Under the pieces are notes generated by a model, which saw nothing but the letters and a program-made list of their open reading frames with translations, did not search any database and was not told the origin of the DNA. 64,000 bases of DNA from an uncultured Halieaceae bacterium (lineage in GTDB: Bacteria; Pseudomonadota; Gammaproteobacteria; Pseudomonadales; Halieaceae). Of this stretch, positions 26,526-36,454 are shown piece by piece. Numbering within the stretch: the stretch's first letter is position 1; each line of letters begins with the position of its first letter. The DNA is taken from the NCBI GenBank assembly GCA_913031575.1, contig CAJWEV010000002.1:1-64000 (forward strand), read 5' to 3'. The position numbers and the translations under genes are program-made.

Positions 26526-28112
26526 TTATCCAAACTGATTCATGGTATTGTCCGCGCCGCCTGCCTTAAGTGCCGCGTCGCCAGAAAAGTACTCCTTGTG
26601 GTCATCGCCCATATCGGAGCCAGCCATGTTCTGGTGCCTCACACAGGCGATACCCTGACGGATTTCTTTGCGCTGTACGCCTGCTACATAACCGAGCATA
26701 CCGGCCTCACCAAAGTACTCTTTGGCCAAGTTATCAGTCGAAAGCGCTGCCGTGTGATAGGTGGGCAGAGTAATCAAATGATGGAAAATACCCGCTTCAC
26801 GCGCCGCATCTGACTGGAAAGATTGGATTCTCCGATCGGCTTCGATCGCTAAATCAGTCTCATCGTACTCGGCTGACATCAACTCATCGCGAGCGAAAGC
26901 AGATATATCCCGCCCCTCTTCTGCCCATGAGTCGAACACCTGCTGGCGGAAGTTGAGCGTCCAGTTGAACGAAGGGCTGTTGTTGTAAACCAGCTTCGCG
27001 TTTGGAACAACCTCACGAATACGATTGACCATACCTGCAATCTGACCCACATGAGGCTTCTCGGTTTCAATCCAAAGCAGATCGGCGCCATTCTGTAACG
27101 AGGTAATGCAGTCGAGGACAACACGGTCCTCTCCAGTGTTGGGCTTGAATCGAAACAATCCCGATGCAAGACGCTTCGGGCGCAGCAACTGACCATTAGC
27201 CTTTACCACTACATCTCCATTTGCTAGATCATCGGCAGTATGAACGACATCACCGTCTAGAAAGCTATTGTACTGGTCGCCCAAATCGCCTGGCTCGTTA
27301 GTCACAGCGATCTGCTTAGTCAGGCCTGCACCCAGTGAGTCTGTGCGAGCGACAATAATGCCATTCTCAACGCCCAACTCAATGAATGCGTAACGTACCG
27401 CACGTATTTTCGCTAGGAAGTCAGCATGTGGGACCGTAACTTTGCCGTCCTGGTGGCCACACTGCTTTTCATCAGACACCTGATTTTCGATTTGGATAGC
27501 ACAGGCACCCGCTTCGATCATTTTCTTGGCGAGAAGGTAGGTTGCTTCCTCATTCCCAAAACCGGCATCAATGTCGGCGATGATTGGAACAACGTGTGTC
27601 TGGAAGTTATCGATCTGATTAACGATCGCTCGCTCCTGAACGTCATTATTGGTCGCCCGTGCCGCATCAAGCTGACGAAAAAGCCCACCCATCTCGCGCG
27701 CATCAGCTTGACGTAAGAACGTGTACAACTCCTCAATCAATGCAGGTACCGAGGTTTTCTCATGCATTGACTGATCTGGTAGAGGGCCAAACTCCGAGCG
27801 CAAAGCAGCGATCATCCAGCCCGACAGGTACAAATAGCGTCGGTCGGTGTCGCCAAAATGCTTTTTAATGGCAATCATCTTCTGTTGACCAATAAAACCA
27901 TGCCAGCAGCCCAAAGACTGGGTGTACTGCGAGGTATCTGCCTCATAGTTATCAATATCACGTCGCATGATGTCCGCTGTGTACTTCGCCACGTCGAGAC
28001 CCGTTTTAAACTGGTTCTGTAGGCGCATACGAACCGCATGCTCAGCGTTAATCACACTCGCGGCCGTTGCCATGCCCTGAATTTCTTCAACCTGTTCTAG
28101 ATAATTGCTCAT
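26526..28112 (-). CDS. aceA: isocitrate lyase
   Basis: Cleaves isocitrate to glyoxylate and succinate, the first step of the glyoxylate shunt needed for growth on acetate or fatty acids. At 528 residues it belongs to the longer isocitrate lyase type of pseudomonads (about 531) rather than the E. coli type. The catalytic loop is DEKQCGHQDGKVTVPH (catalytic Cys), with PIIADIDAGFGNEEAT for Mg/substrate binding and VYNNSPSFNW near the active site. GGAG precedes the ATG by six bases. It has its own promoter candidate and terminator, so it is likely a single-gene unit. Malate synthase is not in the window. Confidence 0.96.
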   Translation of the reverse strand: MSNYLEQVEEIQGMATAASVINAEHAVRMRLQNQFKTGLDVAKYTADIMRRDIDNYEADTSQYTQSLGCWHGFIGQQKMIAIKKHFGDTDRRYLYLSGWMIAALRSEFGPLPDQSMHEKTSVPALIEELYTFLRQADAREMGGLFRQLDAARATNNDVQERAIVNQIDNFQTHVVPIIADIDAGFGNEEATYLLAKKMIEAGACAIQIENQVSDEKQCGHQDGKVTVPHADFLAKIRAVRYAFIELGVENGIIVARTDSLGAGLTKQIAVTNEPGDLGDQYNSFLDGDVVHTADDLANGDVVVKANGQLLRPKRLASGLFRFKPNTGEDRVVLDCITSLQNGADLLWIETEKPHVGQIAGMVNRIREVVPNAKLVYNNSPSFNWTLNFRQQVFDSWAEEGRDISAFARDELMSAEYDETDLAIEADRRIQSFQSDAAREAGIFHHLITLPTYHTAALSTDNLAKEYFGEAGMLGYVAGVQRKEIRQGIACVRHQNMAGSDMGDDHKEYFSGDAALKAGGADNTMNQFG

Positions 28113-28189
28113 GGTTTACTCCGCTCTATACGGTGTCTTTGTTAGCATGGGAATCATGGGGTATTTGAGCATATTTGTGAAATAGATGG

Positions 28190-28229
28190 TTTATATCTCG
28201 CTCATAAAATATTTGAATATATGGGCGAG
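28190..28229 (-). promoter_or_regulatory. candidate aceA promoter with overlapping inverted repeat
   Basis: On the minus strand TTCAAA (28217-28212) and TATAAA (28195-28190) are 16 bases apart. An imperfect inverted repeat, CTCGCTCAT (28197-28205) and ATGGGCGAG (28221-28229), brackets the -35 box, a typical operator position. It could alternatively be a weak hairpin after der, but no T-tract follows. Confidence 0.4.
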
Positions 28230-28248
28230 TGTGAGACCAACGCTGCGA

Positions 28249-29667
28249 TCAAAGCGTTTTCTTTTGCTTACGCTTCTTCTCGGACTTCTTAATGTGGGAC
28301 ATCATGCGGCGGCGGCGCTGGACCTGACGATCCGTAAGCTTATTACGACGCGCCCCGTAGGGATTATTGCCCGTTCGCAATTCAATACGTATGGGCGTGC
28401 CCGATAAATCTAGGTGGCGTCGAAACGAATTCTCAAGATACCGAACATAACTCTCCGGTAGGTTATCGGTCGAGTTGCCGTGAATGACGATACGCGGGGG
28501 GTTATGTCCCCCCATGTGTGCATAACGGAGCTTCACACGCCGGCCACCGACAACGGGCGGTGGGTGACTCGAGACAATGTCCTCGAGTAATTGGGTAAGT
28601 CTTGGCGTCGTCAGTTTCCGTGTCGCCGACTCGTAAGCACCGTGTATCGAGTCGTACAGGTGGCCCACACCAGTCCCATGGAGCGCCGATATAAAGTGGA
28701 TATCGGCATAGTCGACAAAGAGTAGGCGGCGCTGAAGCTCAACCTTCACTCGCTCGCGTTCATCTGACTCCATGCCATCCCATTTATTGAGTGCAACCAC
28801 TAGACCTCTACCCGCCTCAATACATTGACCGAGAAGATGCAAATCCTGTTCAACAACACCTTCATGAGAGTCCATCAACAAAATAACAATATTTGCTTGG
28901 TCGATGGCCTTGAGGGTTTTTACGATCGAAAATTTCTCCACTGTCTCTTTGACATTCTTGCGCCGTCTCACCCCTGCGGTGTCAATTAGAGTGTAGGCGT
29001 GTCCCTGCCGTTCATACTCAATGAAAACACTGTCGCGCGTTGTTCCCGGCTGATCGAAGACAACTACCCTGTCCTCGCCCAACAAGCGATTGACCAAAGT
29101 CGACTTGCCCACATTGGGCCTACCCACTACGGCAACACGAATACCTGATCCGCCCTCATCAGTCTCAGATTCAGTATCACCGAAGGGCGTCATCACCTTG
29201 GAAATCATCGTCCGTATGCCGCGGTTATGGGTGGCAGCGATCGTGTGAAGCTGCGCTACACCTAGGCTGTGAAAATCGCTTGCGGCAACATCTTCTCCCA
29301 CGCCATCAATTTTATTGACGACAAGTTCGAAGGGCTTGTTACGCTGTCGAAGCAACCGGACCAGGCTTTGATCACCGACCTGCAAGCCGGCGCGACCATC
29401 AACCATGAGTAAAACGACGTCAGCTTCATCAATTGCGGCTAATGACTGAGCCGCCATCGCCACATCTATACCCCCTTCCTCTCCAGTAATACCACCAGTA
29501 TCAATAACCATGAAACGCTGTTCACCACAACGACCTTCACCGTACTTGCGATCCCGGGTGAGTCCAGAGTAGTCCGCAACGAGAGCATCACGGGTCTTCG
29601 TGAGCTGATTGAAAAGCGTGGACTTCCCCACATTGGGGCGCCCTACCAACGCAATGACGGGAAGCAT
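28249..29667 (-). CDS. der: ribosome biogenesis GTPase Der (EngA)
   Basis: Essential tandem-GTPase needed for 50S subunit maturation. The 472 residues hold two G domains, with GRPNVGKSTLFN near residue 8 and GRPNVGKSTLVN near 187, the NKID/NKWD specificity motifs, and a C-terminal KH-like domain ending in the basic tail KKSEKKRKQKK. It follows bamB with a 5-base gap and is the last gene of the leftward block. No strong terminator is visible after it. Confidence 0.97.
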   Translation of the reverse strand: MLPVIALVGRPNVGKSTLFNQLTKTRDALVADYSGLTRDRKYGEGRCGEQRFMVIDTGGITGEEGGIDVAMAAQSLAAIDEADVVLLMVDGRAGLQVGDQSLVRLLRQRNKPFELVVNKIDGVGEDVAASDFHSLGVAQLHTIAATHNRGIRTMISKVMTPFGDTESETDEGGSGIRVAVVGRPNVGKSTLVNRLLGEDRVVVFDQPGTTRDSVFIEYERQGHAYTLIDTAGVRRRKNVKETVEKFSIVKTLKAIDQANIVILLMDSHEGVVEQDLHLLGQCIEAGRGLVVALNKWDGMESDERERVKVELQRRLLFVDYADIHFISALHGTGVGHLYDSIHGAYESATRKLTTPRLTQLLEDIVSSHPPPVVGGRRVKLRYAHMGGHNPPRIVIHGNSTDNLPESYVRYLENSFRRHLDLSGTPIRIELRTGNNPYGARRNKLTDRQVQRRRRMMSHIKKSEKKRKQKKTL

Positions 29668-29672
29668 GGGAT

Positions 29673-30845
29673 TTAGTCCAGAGTCTCTAGCTCGTAAGCG
29701 AGCAACTGACCATCATCAGCAAAGATAATTAGACGCCCACTATCGGCAATCATATCAGCCCGCGCCGCATCGCCGCCAATCTTGGCACGACCGACAATTT
29801 TCCCATCAACTTGCGAGAGAAGATGCAGATAGCCATCAAAGTCTACTGTTGCAACATAGCTACTGACGGGGGTCGGGCGCGATAACTGCCGATAACCTAG
29901 CTCAATATTTTGCCACCTGACACCTTGACCAGTTCGCAGGAATGCACTCAATGTGCCATCAACGTCAGCCACATACACATTACCAAAGCCCACGTGTGTA
30001 CCCGTGAATGACGAAACGTTCTGCTGCCATAGCTTACGCCCGGTGCGGCTATCCAGCGCGGCGACACGCCCCTGATAACTAGCGACAAATAGTTCAATAC
30101 CCTGCTGAGTCATAGCACCATCAATATCGACAATGCGATCGATTTCCGAACTACCCTGCGGCACGCCAATGCGTGATTCCCATGAGACATTACCCGAGTT
30201 GACATCGACAGCAACAACCTTGCCATCACCGAACCCGGCAATCGCGTTACCCCCTATTAAAATAGGTGTTGAAGTGCCCCGCAATGTGAGCACCGGTACA
30301 TCGCTAGTAAATGTCCATTCGGGCTCATCGCCGCCAGGCTGAAATCCGCGTAATTTACCGTCATAGGTCTGTACGATGACCCAGTCATCCGAGACAGCGG
30401 GTGCCGCAAGCACCTCGCCCGAGACAGCGGCTTCCCACTCGAGGACACCATTATCTGCCGACAGCTGCAGTACAGTGCCGTCAGCGCCACCGAGATAAAG
30501 ACTTTGATCGTGGTACCCAACACCACCCGAAAGGGGGCGCTCCAACTCAACCCGCCAGAGCCGATCGCCGTTGGCAGCGCTGATCGCCGCGACCTCACCA
30601 TCGCTAGAAGCGACGTAGAGCACGCCATCTACTAAGGTGGGCGTTATTTTGTAAAAACCAGTACCCTGACCATCGCCAACTTTGGTTGACCACTGTTTTT
30701 TGAGTTTGACCCTCGCGTCAATTGGCTCTAGCTCGACGGGCGCAGTTGCATCCTCTTCCTCAGCACCAAACCACTCCTGAAACGTGCTACATCCGCTGAG
30801 CAGCAGCAATAAGACACTTGTTATCAGTAGTCGACATAACTTCAT
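29673..30845 (-). CDS. bamB: outer membrane assembly lipoprotein BamB
   Basis: Subunit of the BAM complex that inserts beta-barrel proteins into the outer membrane. The N-terminus is a lipoprotein signal (LLLLLSGCSTFQEWFG) with Cys at about residue 19. The rest is an eight-bladed PQQ-like propeller with repeats such as VYVASSDGEVAAISAANGDRLW, LYLGGADGTVLQLSADNG and LFVASYQGRVAALDSRTGRKLW. Its 390 residues are normal. The ATG overlaps the yfgM stop by one base. The der-bamB-yfgM-hisS order is conserved in gammaproteobacteria. Confidence 0.96.
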   Translation of the reverse strand: MKLCRLLITSVLLLLLSGCSTFQEWFGAEEEDATAPVELEPIDARVKLKKQWSTKVGDGQGTGFYKITPTLVDGVLYVASSDGEVAAISAANGDRLWRVELERPLSGGVGYHDQSLYLGGADGTVLQLSADNGVLEWEAAVSGEVLAAPAVSDDWVIVQTYDGKLRGFQPGGDEPEWTFTSDVPVLTLRGTSTPILIGGNAIAGFGDGKVVAVDVNSGNVSWESRIGVPQGSSEIDRIVDIDGAMTQQGIELFVASYQGRVAALDSRTGRKLWQQNVSSFTGTHVGFGNVYVADVDGTLSAFLRTGQGVRWQNIELGYRQLSRPTPVSSYVATVDFDGYLHLLSQVDGKIVGRAKIGGDAARADMIADSGRLIIFADDGQLLAYELETLD

Positions 30846-31510
30846 TACTGTGAAACCTCACTTGAATCTTCCGCATCGCGAAGCGATAGACCTCTTACTT
30901 TGAGATCCACAAGACCCAGCTGCCCGCCAAGCGCCATTGATTCAGTCTGAGCAGACTGATAGGCCAACAAAGCATCCGCTTCTCGTCCCGCCGCTAAATG
31001 GATATCGCCAAGCGCCTGCGCGTAACTAGCAGGAAATGAATCGCTGCCCTGCTCTAGAATTGCTATTGCCGAAGTGTCATCACCCGAGGCTGCCATCACA
31101 CGAGCCAGTCTCAGCTGCACCAGCTGCCCGAGGGTTGAATCTAATTCCACACTCGCCATGACCGATTCGAGCTCAGCGCGAGCCAGCACTAAATCGCCAG
31201 CTCCGACAGCCGCCGCCGCAACCTGCAGCGAGGCAAACGCCGCGAAAGTCTCGCCGTCATGGGTCTGTCGTAAGCTAGCACTAATAAGTGCCAACTCCTC
31301 TGCAGACTCTCCTGATTCTATTTCCTGTAGAAGACTATCGTAAGCATTCGCCGCGGCGACCGCCCTCTCGCTGGTGTAGTCCCCATACTGCGACCAGCCA
31401 ATGGTGCCTCCTAAGGTCAATACGACCGCGGCAATGACTGACGTACGGTTTTCCTGCCACCACTGGGAAATTGCTTCTAACTGTTCTTCTTCTTGAAGGT
31501 GATCAGCCAC
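30845..31510 (-). CDS. yfgM: YfgM-family periplasmic chaperone / SecYEG ancillary subunit
   Basis: A 221-residue single-pass inner-membrane protein. An acidic cytoplasmic N-terminus (DHLQEEEQLEAISQWWQENR) precedes one helix (TSVIAAVVLTLGGTIGWSQY) and a periplasmic TPR-like domain, the arrangement of YfgM, which associates with the Sec translocon and PpiD. GTG start at 31510. Positioned between hisS (10-base gap) and bamB (1-base overlap), as in related genomes. Confidence 0.9.
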   Translation of the reverse strand: MADHLQEEEQLEAISQWWQENRTSVIAAVVLTLGGTIGWSQYGDYTSERAVAAANAYDSLLQEIESGESAEELALISASLRQTHDGETFAAFASLQVAAAAVGAGDLVLARAELESVMASVELDSTLGQLVQLRLARVMAASGDDTSAIAILEQGSDSFPASYAQALGDIHLAAGREADALLAYQSAQTESMALGGQLGLVDLKVRGLSLRDAEDSSEVSQ

Positions 31511-31520
31511 TACCTACTCC

Positions 31521-32801
31521 TCAATACTCATTTACCAGCTGTTCCAACTGACTCAAAAACGTATCTAACTCCTCTCGCGAGAGAGTCATTTGCTGTTCAT
31601 TAGCCCGTAAAGGTTTCAAGGTCACCTTGCCAGAGACCATTTCCTCCGCACCAAACACCATTACCCACGCAGCGCCGCTTTTATCAGCTCGCTTGAATTG
31701 ACTTTTAAAGCTGCCACCGCCCAGGTGTTGGACAACACCTAGCCCGGGAAATTCACAACGTATCCTGTCGGCCTCTAGCATCGCTTGGCCAAAGGCATTG
31801 TTGTCAGAACTCACGATATACAGATCGGGGACAGAGATCGCATCAATATCGAGGGTTTGCATAAGCAGTACGAGACGCTCCAGTCCCGCAGCAAACCCTG
31901 ACGCTGGCGTCGCTTTGCCACCAAACTTACTCACCATCATGTCGTACCGCCCGCCACCACAGACTGTTGCCTGCGCTCCCAACTTATCGGTCGTCCACTC
32001 AAAGACTGTCTTATTGTAGTAATCGAGTCCGCGAACCAGGCGAGGATTAATGGTGTACGCCAGTCCTGCCATATCCAACAACTGACAAAGCCGGTCGTGA
32101 TGACGCTGGGATTCATCATCCAAATATTCGGTCATAGTGGGAGCACCGTCTAATACCGCCTGAGTAGTCGCCGACTTACTATCCAGAATCCGCAACGGAT
32201 TAGTATCCAAACGGCGCTGGCTGTCCTCATCCAAGGAGTTAAATTGGTCACGGAGATAGTCTGTTAGGGCGGCTTTGAAGCAAGAACGCGCCTCTGGACT
32301 TCCAATGGTATTCAGCTCGAGGGTTAAGACGTCATTGATGCCAAGTCGCGTCCACCATTGCCGGCACATTAGCAATAGCTCTGCATCTTGCTCCGGGCCT
32401 GCAACCCCAAAAGTTTCAACACCCAGCTGATGAAACTGGCGCTGTCGACCTTTCTGCGGACGCTCGTAACGGAACATGGGCCCCAGGTACCAGAAGCGCT
32501 GAGGTGATTGAATCAGATTATGCTGAACAGCTGCTCTAACCGTGCTCGCAGTGCCCTCGGGTCTCAGAGATAAACTCTCGTCATTCCTATCGGGGAACGA
32601 GTACATCTCTTTTTCGACAATATCGGTCTCTTCCCCAATGGAACGAGTAAATAACTCCATGCTTTCAACAATCGGGGTGCGAATCTCGGCATATCCGTGT
32701 GCAACCAACACATCGCGGGCAGTTTGCTCAAGCATCTGCCACAACGGTGTCTCATCGGGGAGAACATCAACCATCCCCCGAATAGCGCGGTACTGACTCA
32801 T
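31521..32801 (-). CDS. hisS: histidine-tRNA ligase
   Basis: Class II aminoacyl-tRNA synthetase of 426 residues. Motif 2 is FRYERPQKGRQRQFHQLGVE, preceded by the RPEGTAS histidyl-specific segment. The second histidine-specific signature is RGLDYYNKTVFEW and motif 3 is SGFAAGLERLVLL. The C-terminal anticodon-binding domain starts near residue 330. It sits 12 bases downstream of ispG in the same leftward unit. Confidence 0.97.
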   Translation of the reverse strand: MSQYRAIRGMVDVLPDETPLWQMLEQTARDVLVAHGYAEIRTPIVESMELFTRSIGEETDIVEKEMYSFPDRNDESLSLRPEGTASTVRAAVQHNLIQSPQRFWYLGPMFRYERPQKGRQRQFHQLGVETFGVAGPEQDAELLLMCRQWWTRLGINDVLTLELNTIGSPEARSCFKAALTDYLRDQFNSLDEDSQRRLDTNPLRILDSKSATTQAVLDGAPTMTEYLDDESQRHHDRLCQLLDMAGLAYTINPRLVRGLDYYNKTVFEWTTDKLGAQATVCGGGRYDMMVSKFGGKATPASGFAAGLERLVLLMQTLDIDAISVPDLYIVSSDNNAFGQAMLEADRIRCEFPGLGVVQHLGGGSFKSQFKRADKSGAAWVMVFGAEEMVSGKVTLKPLRANEQQMTLSREELDTFLSQLEQLVNEY

Positions 32802-32813
32802 TGACTGTTTTTC

Positions 32814-33941
32814 CTAGTGACTGCTGGAAATAATCTCAGCTTCTTCTCGAGCACGCTGGGCTTCCAGGTTCTCGGCTCGTTTACGGATGACCGACTCCAA
32901 GTGATCAACGAAATCTGCATTACTGATTTTGTGATCAGGTTCGCCATCGAGGTAAATCAAATTACTGGGAGTTGCCCCTGTCAAACCGACGTCAGCTTCC
33001 TTTGCTTCTCCCGGTCCATTTACGATGCAGCCAATAACCGCCACATCCATCGGCGTCCGAATATCCTCCAAGCGCCGTTCAAGTTCATTCATTGTACCGA
33101 TAACATCAAAGTTTTGGCGTGAACAACTGGGGCATGCGACAAAATTAATACCGTTTGTTCGCAATTTCAGACTTTTTAGGATCTCAAAGCCAACCTTGAC
33201 CTCTTCAACTGGGTCGGCAGCAAGCGAGACCCTCATGGTATCACCGATACCTTCCATGAGAAGCATGCCGAGACCAACGGCTGACTTCACGGTGCCACCG
33301 CGAAGGGCACCCGCCTCAGTGATGCCTAGGTGCAGCGGCTGCTCAATTTGTTGCGCTAGACCACGATAGGCTGCCACGGCCATAAAAACCTCGGACGCCT
33401 TGACGCTGACCTTGAAGTCCAGGAAATTGTGACGATCGAGAATATCCACATTCTTCAGAGCGGATTCGATTAGAGCGTCCGAGGTGGGCTCGGGATATTT
33501 TCGCATCAGCTCTTTTCCAAGTGAACCCGCGTTTACACCGATGCGAATGGGGATTCCCTTATCCTTACAAGCGGCAATGACTTCGCGAACTTTTTGCTCT
33601 TTGCCGATATTGCCGGGGTTGATTCGAAGGCAATCAACGCCGTGCTCAGCCACTTTGAGCGCAATTTTGTGGTCAAAATGAATGTCGGCAACGAGCGGTA
33701 CCGGTGATCGCTGGCGGATCAACTTGAAAGCTTCAGCCGCGTCCATGCTAGGCACCGAGACTCTCACGATATCCGCACCCGCCTCAGCGATGGCCTTAAT
33801 TTGCGCCAAGGTCGCGTCAACATCGCGCGTTTCGGTATTAGTCATGCTTTGTACACTGATCGGGGCGTCACCACCCACTGGCACTGTGCCAACCATAATC
33901 TGACGGCTCTTGCGGCGCTTGATGGGTGAAGCCTGACTCAT
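32814..33941 (-). CDS. ispG: 4-hydroxy-3-methylbut-2-enyl-diphosphate synthase IspG
   Basis: A [4Fe-4S] enzyme of the MEP isoprenoid pathway, converting MEcPP to HMBPP. The 375 residues show the TIM-barrel start [41 protein letters not shown] and VNAGSLG. The cluster ligands appear in the C-terminal domain as [11 protein letters not shown] and [18 protein letters not shown]. It depends on Fe-S delivery, encoded nearby by the isc genes. In Pseudomonas-type genomes rodZ lies between this gene and pilW; here only 30 bases separate them. Confidence 0.97.
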   Translation of the reverse strand: MSQASPIKRRKSRQIMVGTVPVGGDAPISVQSMTNTETRDVDATLAQIKAIAEAGADIVRVSVPSMDAAEAFKLIRQRSPVPLVADIHFDHKIALKVAEHGVDCLRINPGNIGKEQKVREVIAACKDKGIPIRIGVNAGSLGKELMRKYPEPTSDALIESALKNVDILDRHNFLDFKVSVKASEVFMAVAAYRGLAQQIEQPLHLGITEAGALRGGTVKSAVGLGMLLMEGIGDTMRVSLAADPVEEVKVGFEILKSLKLRTNGINFVACPSCSRQNFDVIGTMNELERRLEDIRTPMDVAVIGCIVNGPGEAKEADVGLTGATPSNLIYLDGEPDHKISNADFVDHLESVIRKRAENLEAQRAREEAEIISSSH

Positions 33942-33971
33942 TGAGAGTTCCCCTAAATTGTTCTTATCGTA

Positions 33972-34733
33972 TTAAAGCTGCTCCTTTTGGGCAGCTGTCC
34001 ACGCCCTATAAATCGGCGTCTCGGAGTGTAAATTGCGCAGTGCCAGCATATTACTGGTCTCCATATTCACGTCACCATTAAGACGCGCAATCTCCACACC
34101 AAGAATCAGTGCACGCGCTGTCTGACTCCGTGTACCTATTCTGTAACGCTCATAATACCCACTCGCGGCCATTACATCACCCTCAGTAAGTTCGATTTGG
34201 GTGAGCTCGAGAAGTGCCATGCTGTTTCGGGGCTCCATTACCAAGGCTCGACTAAATGCCGACTTTGCCTCCAGGGTTTCCTGAGTCTTGAGTAAAGCCA
34301 ACCCGAGATTGACAAATGCTTTGAGCCGGCCGCTGTACAGTGTATTCCTAGTCAACTCGCGAAAAGCCGAAGCCGCCTCGAAGTAGCGACCCTGCGCGTA
34401 TAAAAATTCCGCAAAAGAATTGCGTGCTCGCGACCCCGCACCTGCTTCGATCGCTTCTTTGAAATTGGACTCGGCTAATTCAAAGTCACCCGTACTTTGA
34501 TAAAGTAATGCAAATGCCTCGAGCACATCGGCATCGTTAGCATCCATAACCGCAGCCAGCTCCAGATTGCGCTCTGCATTTTCCCAGTCGCCCTCACCAA
34601 TGTACTGACGGGCAAGACTCACATGCTGCTCTAGTGCCTGTGCTGGGCCCACTGGGGCCGGCCTAGGTCCACCGGTCTCGACAACACAGCTCACCAGAAT
34701 AGCAGTAATCACCAATGCGCAGAGATGTTTCAC
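33972..34733 (-). CDS. pilW: type IV pilus biogenesis/stability lipoprotein PilW (PilF-type TPR protein)
   Basis: A 253-residue TPR protein with a lipoprotein-type N-terminus (LCALVITAILVSCVVETGG). Several TPR units follow (AERNLELAAVMDANDADVLE, ALLYQSTGDFELAESNFKEAI, FAEFLYAQGRYFEAASAFREL). In type IV piliated bacteria this pilotin helps PilQ secretin multimerise in the outer membrane. The position between rlmN and ispG is the conserved pilF/pilW slot. Start is GTG at 34733. No other pilus genes occur in the window. Confidence 0.88.
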   Translation of the reverse strand: MKHLCALVITAILVSCVVETGGPRPAPVGPAQALEQHVSLARQYIGEGDWENAERNLELAAVMDANDADVLEAFALLYQSTGDFELAESNFKEAIEAGAGSRARNSFAEFLYAQGRYFEAASAFRELTRNTLYSGRLKAFVNLGLALLKTQETLEAKSAFSRALVMEPRNSMALLELTQIELTEGDVMAASGYYERYRIGTRSQTARALILGVEIARLNGDVNMETSNMLALRNLHSETPIYRAWTAAQKEQL

Positions 34734-34741
34734 AGGGATAT

Positions 34742-35890
34742 CTACCCCTCGATTGTATCCATTTCTTCGTATTGTGCACGATATCGAGCCGCGCGTTTGG
34801 TTCTGTCGTTCACCTCACCAACGAGCTGCCCACAAGCCGCATCGATATCGTCTCCGCGTGTCGTTCGTACTGTGACGATGAACCCCGCTTCCATCAAGAC
34901 CTTCCAAAATCGAGACACGGCATTACCACTAGGACGTTTGAAGCCAGATTGAGGGAAGTCGTTGAATGGAATGAGGTTAATTTTACAGGGAAAGCCATCC
35001 AGCAGCTGTGCAAGCTCCTGAGCGTGCTCCACTTGATCATTTACACCCGCTAATAAGGTGTACTCGATAGTTACGACCCGTTTTTTATCCATCTGCGCGT
35101 CAATGTAGGCACGTGCCGAGGACAGCAAATTTGCAATGGGGTATCGCTTATTGATAGGAATAATCTGATCGCGAATTGCATCATTGGGCGCGTGCAGAGA
35201 AATTGCCAAACTAACATCAGAGAAGTCGGCAAGCTGGTCCAGCGCGGGCACGACACCTGACGTGGACAGCGTTACTTTGCGCTTGGACAGTCCATAAGCA
35301 AGATCGTCACACATTAGTTCCATCGACGACACGACGTTATCGAAATTAAGTAGTGGCTCTCCCATGCCCATCATCACGACATTTGTTACCACACGGCCCT
35401 TTCCAGACTGCCAGCCGTCATAGGAATCAATGGCTAGCCACACCTGACCAATGATTTCTGCGGCAGTTAAATCACGTTGAAACCCCTGTTTGCCCGTGGA
35501 GCAAAACTTACAATCAAGGCTGCAGCCCACTTGCGACGACACGCACAAAGTGGCTCGATCTCCCTCGGGAATCAGGACCGTTTCTACCAGCGCACCACCA
35601 GCGACTTTGATGGCCCATTTGCGAGTTCCATCCGCTGAATCTTGCTGACTATCGATAATCGGGGGCGCGATTTCTGCGGTTTCAGAGAGTCGATCACGGA
35701 GGGTCTTTCCAAGATTAGTCATATCCTGGAAGTCGCGCACACCCTGATGATGGATCCATTTCAACACCTGCTGAGCGCGAAACTTCTTCTCACCAATATC
35801 AGTAAAAAAAGATTCTAGCTGGGCACGGGTCATGCCCAGCAGATTAATCTTGCTGGCCGGAGCGGTTGTTGCAATTAGCGCGTCCGGCAT
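34742..35890 (-). CDS. rlmN: dual-specificity 23S rRNA/tRNA methyltransferase RlmN
   Basis: Radical-SAM enzyme making m2A at 23S rRNA A2503 and tRNA A37. From the ATG at 35890 it has 382 residues, close to E. coli (384). The radical-SAM cluster motif CSLDCKFC lies in [30 protein letters not shown] and the C-terminal AACGQLVGE (methylatable Cys) are also present. The frame is open to 35986 but that would overlap ndk by 77 bases; 35890 leaves a 19-base gap after the ndk stop, though without a strong ribosome-binding site. Confidence 0.95.
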   Translation of the reverse strand: MPDALIATTAPASKINLLGMTRAQLESFFTDIGEKKFRAQQVLKWIHHQGVRDFQDMTNLGKTLRDRLSETAEIAPPIIDSQQDSADGTRKWAIKVAGGALVETVLIPEGDRATLCVSSQVGCSLDCKFCSTGKQGFQRDLTAAEIIGQVWLAIDSYDGWQSGKGRVVTNVVMMGMGEPLLNFDNVVSSMELMCDDLAYGLSKRKVTLSTSGVVPALDQLADFSDVSLAISLHAPNDAIRDQIIPINKRYPIANLLSSARAYIDAQMDKKRVVTIEYTLLAGVNDQVEHAQELAQLLDGFPCKINLIPFNDFPQSGFKRPSGNAVSRFWKVLMEAGFIVTVRTTRGDDIDAACGQLVGEVNDRTKRAARYRAQYEEMDTIEG

Positions 35891-35909
35891 ACGTAACAGT
35901 ATTTGTAAC

Positions 35910-36335
35910 TTATCGACCGCAAAGGTCGCTAAACGCGAAGAAATACGCAATTTCACGCGCCGCGGACGCCGGGGAATCAGATCCATGGACCGCGTTAGCG
36001 TCTATTGACTTTGCAAAGTCTGCACGAATCGTTCCCGCGTCAGCTTCAGCTGGGTTAGTGTCACCCATTAGCTCACGGTTTTTAAGAATGGCGCCCTCGC
36101 CCTCGAGGACCTGAACAACGACAGGACCTGAGGTCATAAATGCAACAAGATCGTGATAGAAGGGACGCCCTTTGTGTTCGGCGTAGAATTCACCGGCGAG
36201 CTCATCAGACAATCGAAGCATTTTTTGGGCAACGATCTTTAGTCCCGCAGCTTCAAAGCGCGAGTTGATTTGACCTGTGACGTTTTTTGCAACGGCATCG
36301 GGCTTGATTATCGAAAGAGTTTGTTCAATCGACAT
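35910..36335 (-). CDS. ndk: nucleoside diphosphate kinase
   Basis: Transfers the terminal phosphate of ATP to other NDPs through a phosphohistidine. The 141 residues are normal for the family: [16 protein letters not shown] at the N-terminus, [18 protein letters not shown], and the active-site segment [16 protein letters not shown] (catalytic His). AGGAGA precedes the ATG. A well-formed promoter lies in the 119-base gap upstream, so ndk can be transcribed independently of the isc genes. Confidence 0.97.
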   Translation of the reverse strand: MSIEQTLSIIKPDAVAKNVTGQINSRFEAAGLKIVAQKMLRLSDELAGEFYAEHKGRPFYHDLVAFMTSGPVVVQVLEGEGAILKNRELMGDTNPAEADAGTIRADFAKSIDANAVHGSDSPASAAREIAYFFAFSDLCGR

Positions 36336-36406
36336 GAATGTCTCCTGATGATGAATAAGTAGTCAGCAACGGGCCTCTCGGGGGATCCACCCGCTGCCGG
36401 GCGCGG

Positions 36407-36435
36407 AGTATAAGGCCTTTAACTCAGCCTGTCAT
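36407..36435 (-). promoter_or_regulatory. sigma-70 promoter of ndk
   Basis: On the minus strand ATGACA (36435-36430) and TATACT (36412-36407) are separated by exactly 17 bases, about 70 bases upstream of the ndk ATG. Each box differs from consensus by one base. Confidence 0.65.
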
Positions 36436-36454
36436 GACAACAAAAGTGTGCTTT

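Noticed and set aside
28197-28229. Rho-independent terminator after der
   Set aside because: The stem has a mismatch and a 15-base AT-rich loop and no T-tract follows on the minus strand; it fits an operator over the aceA promoter better.
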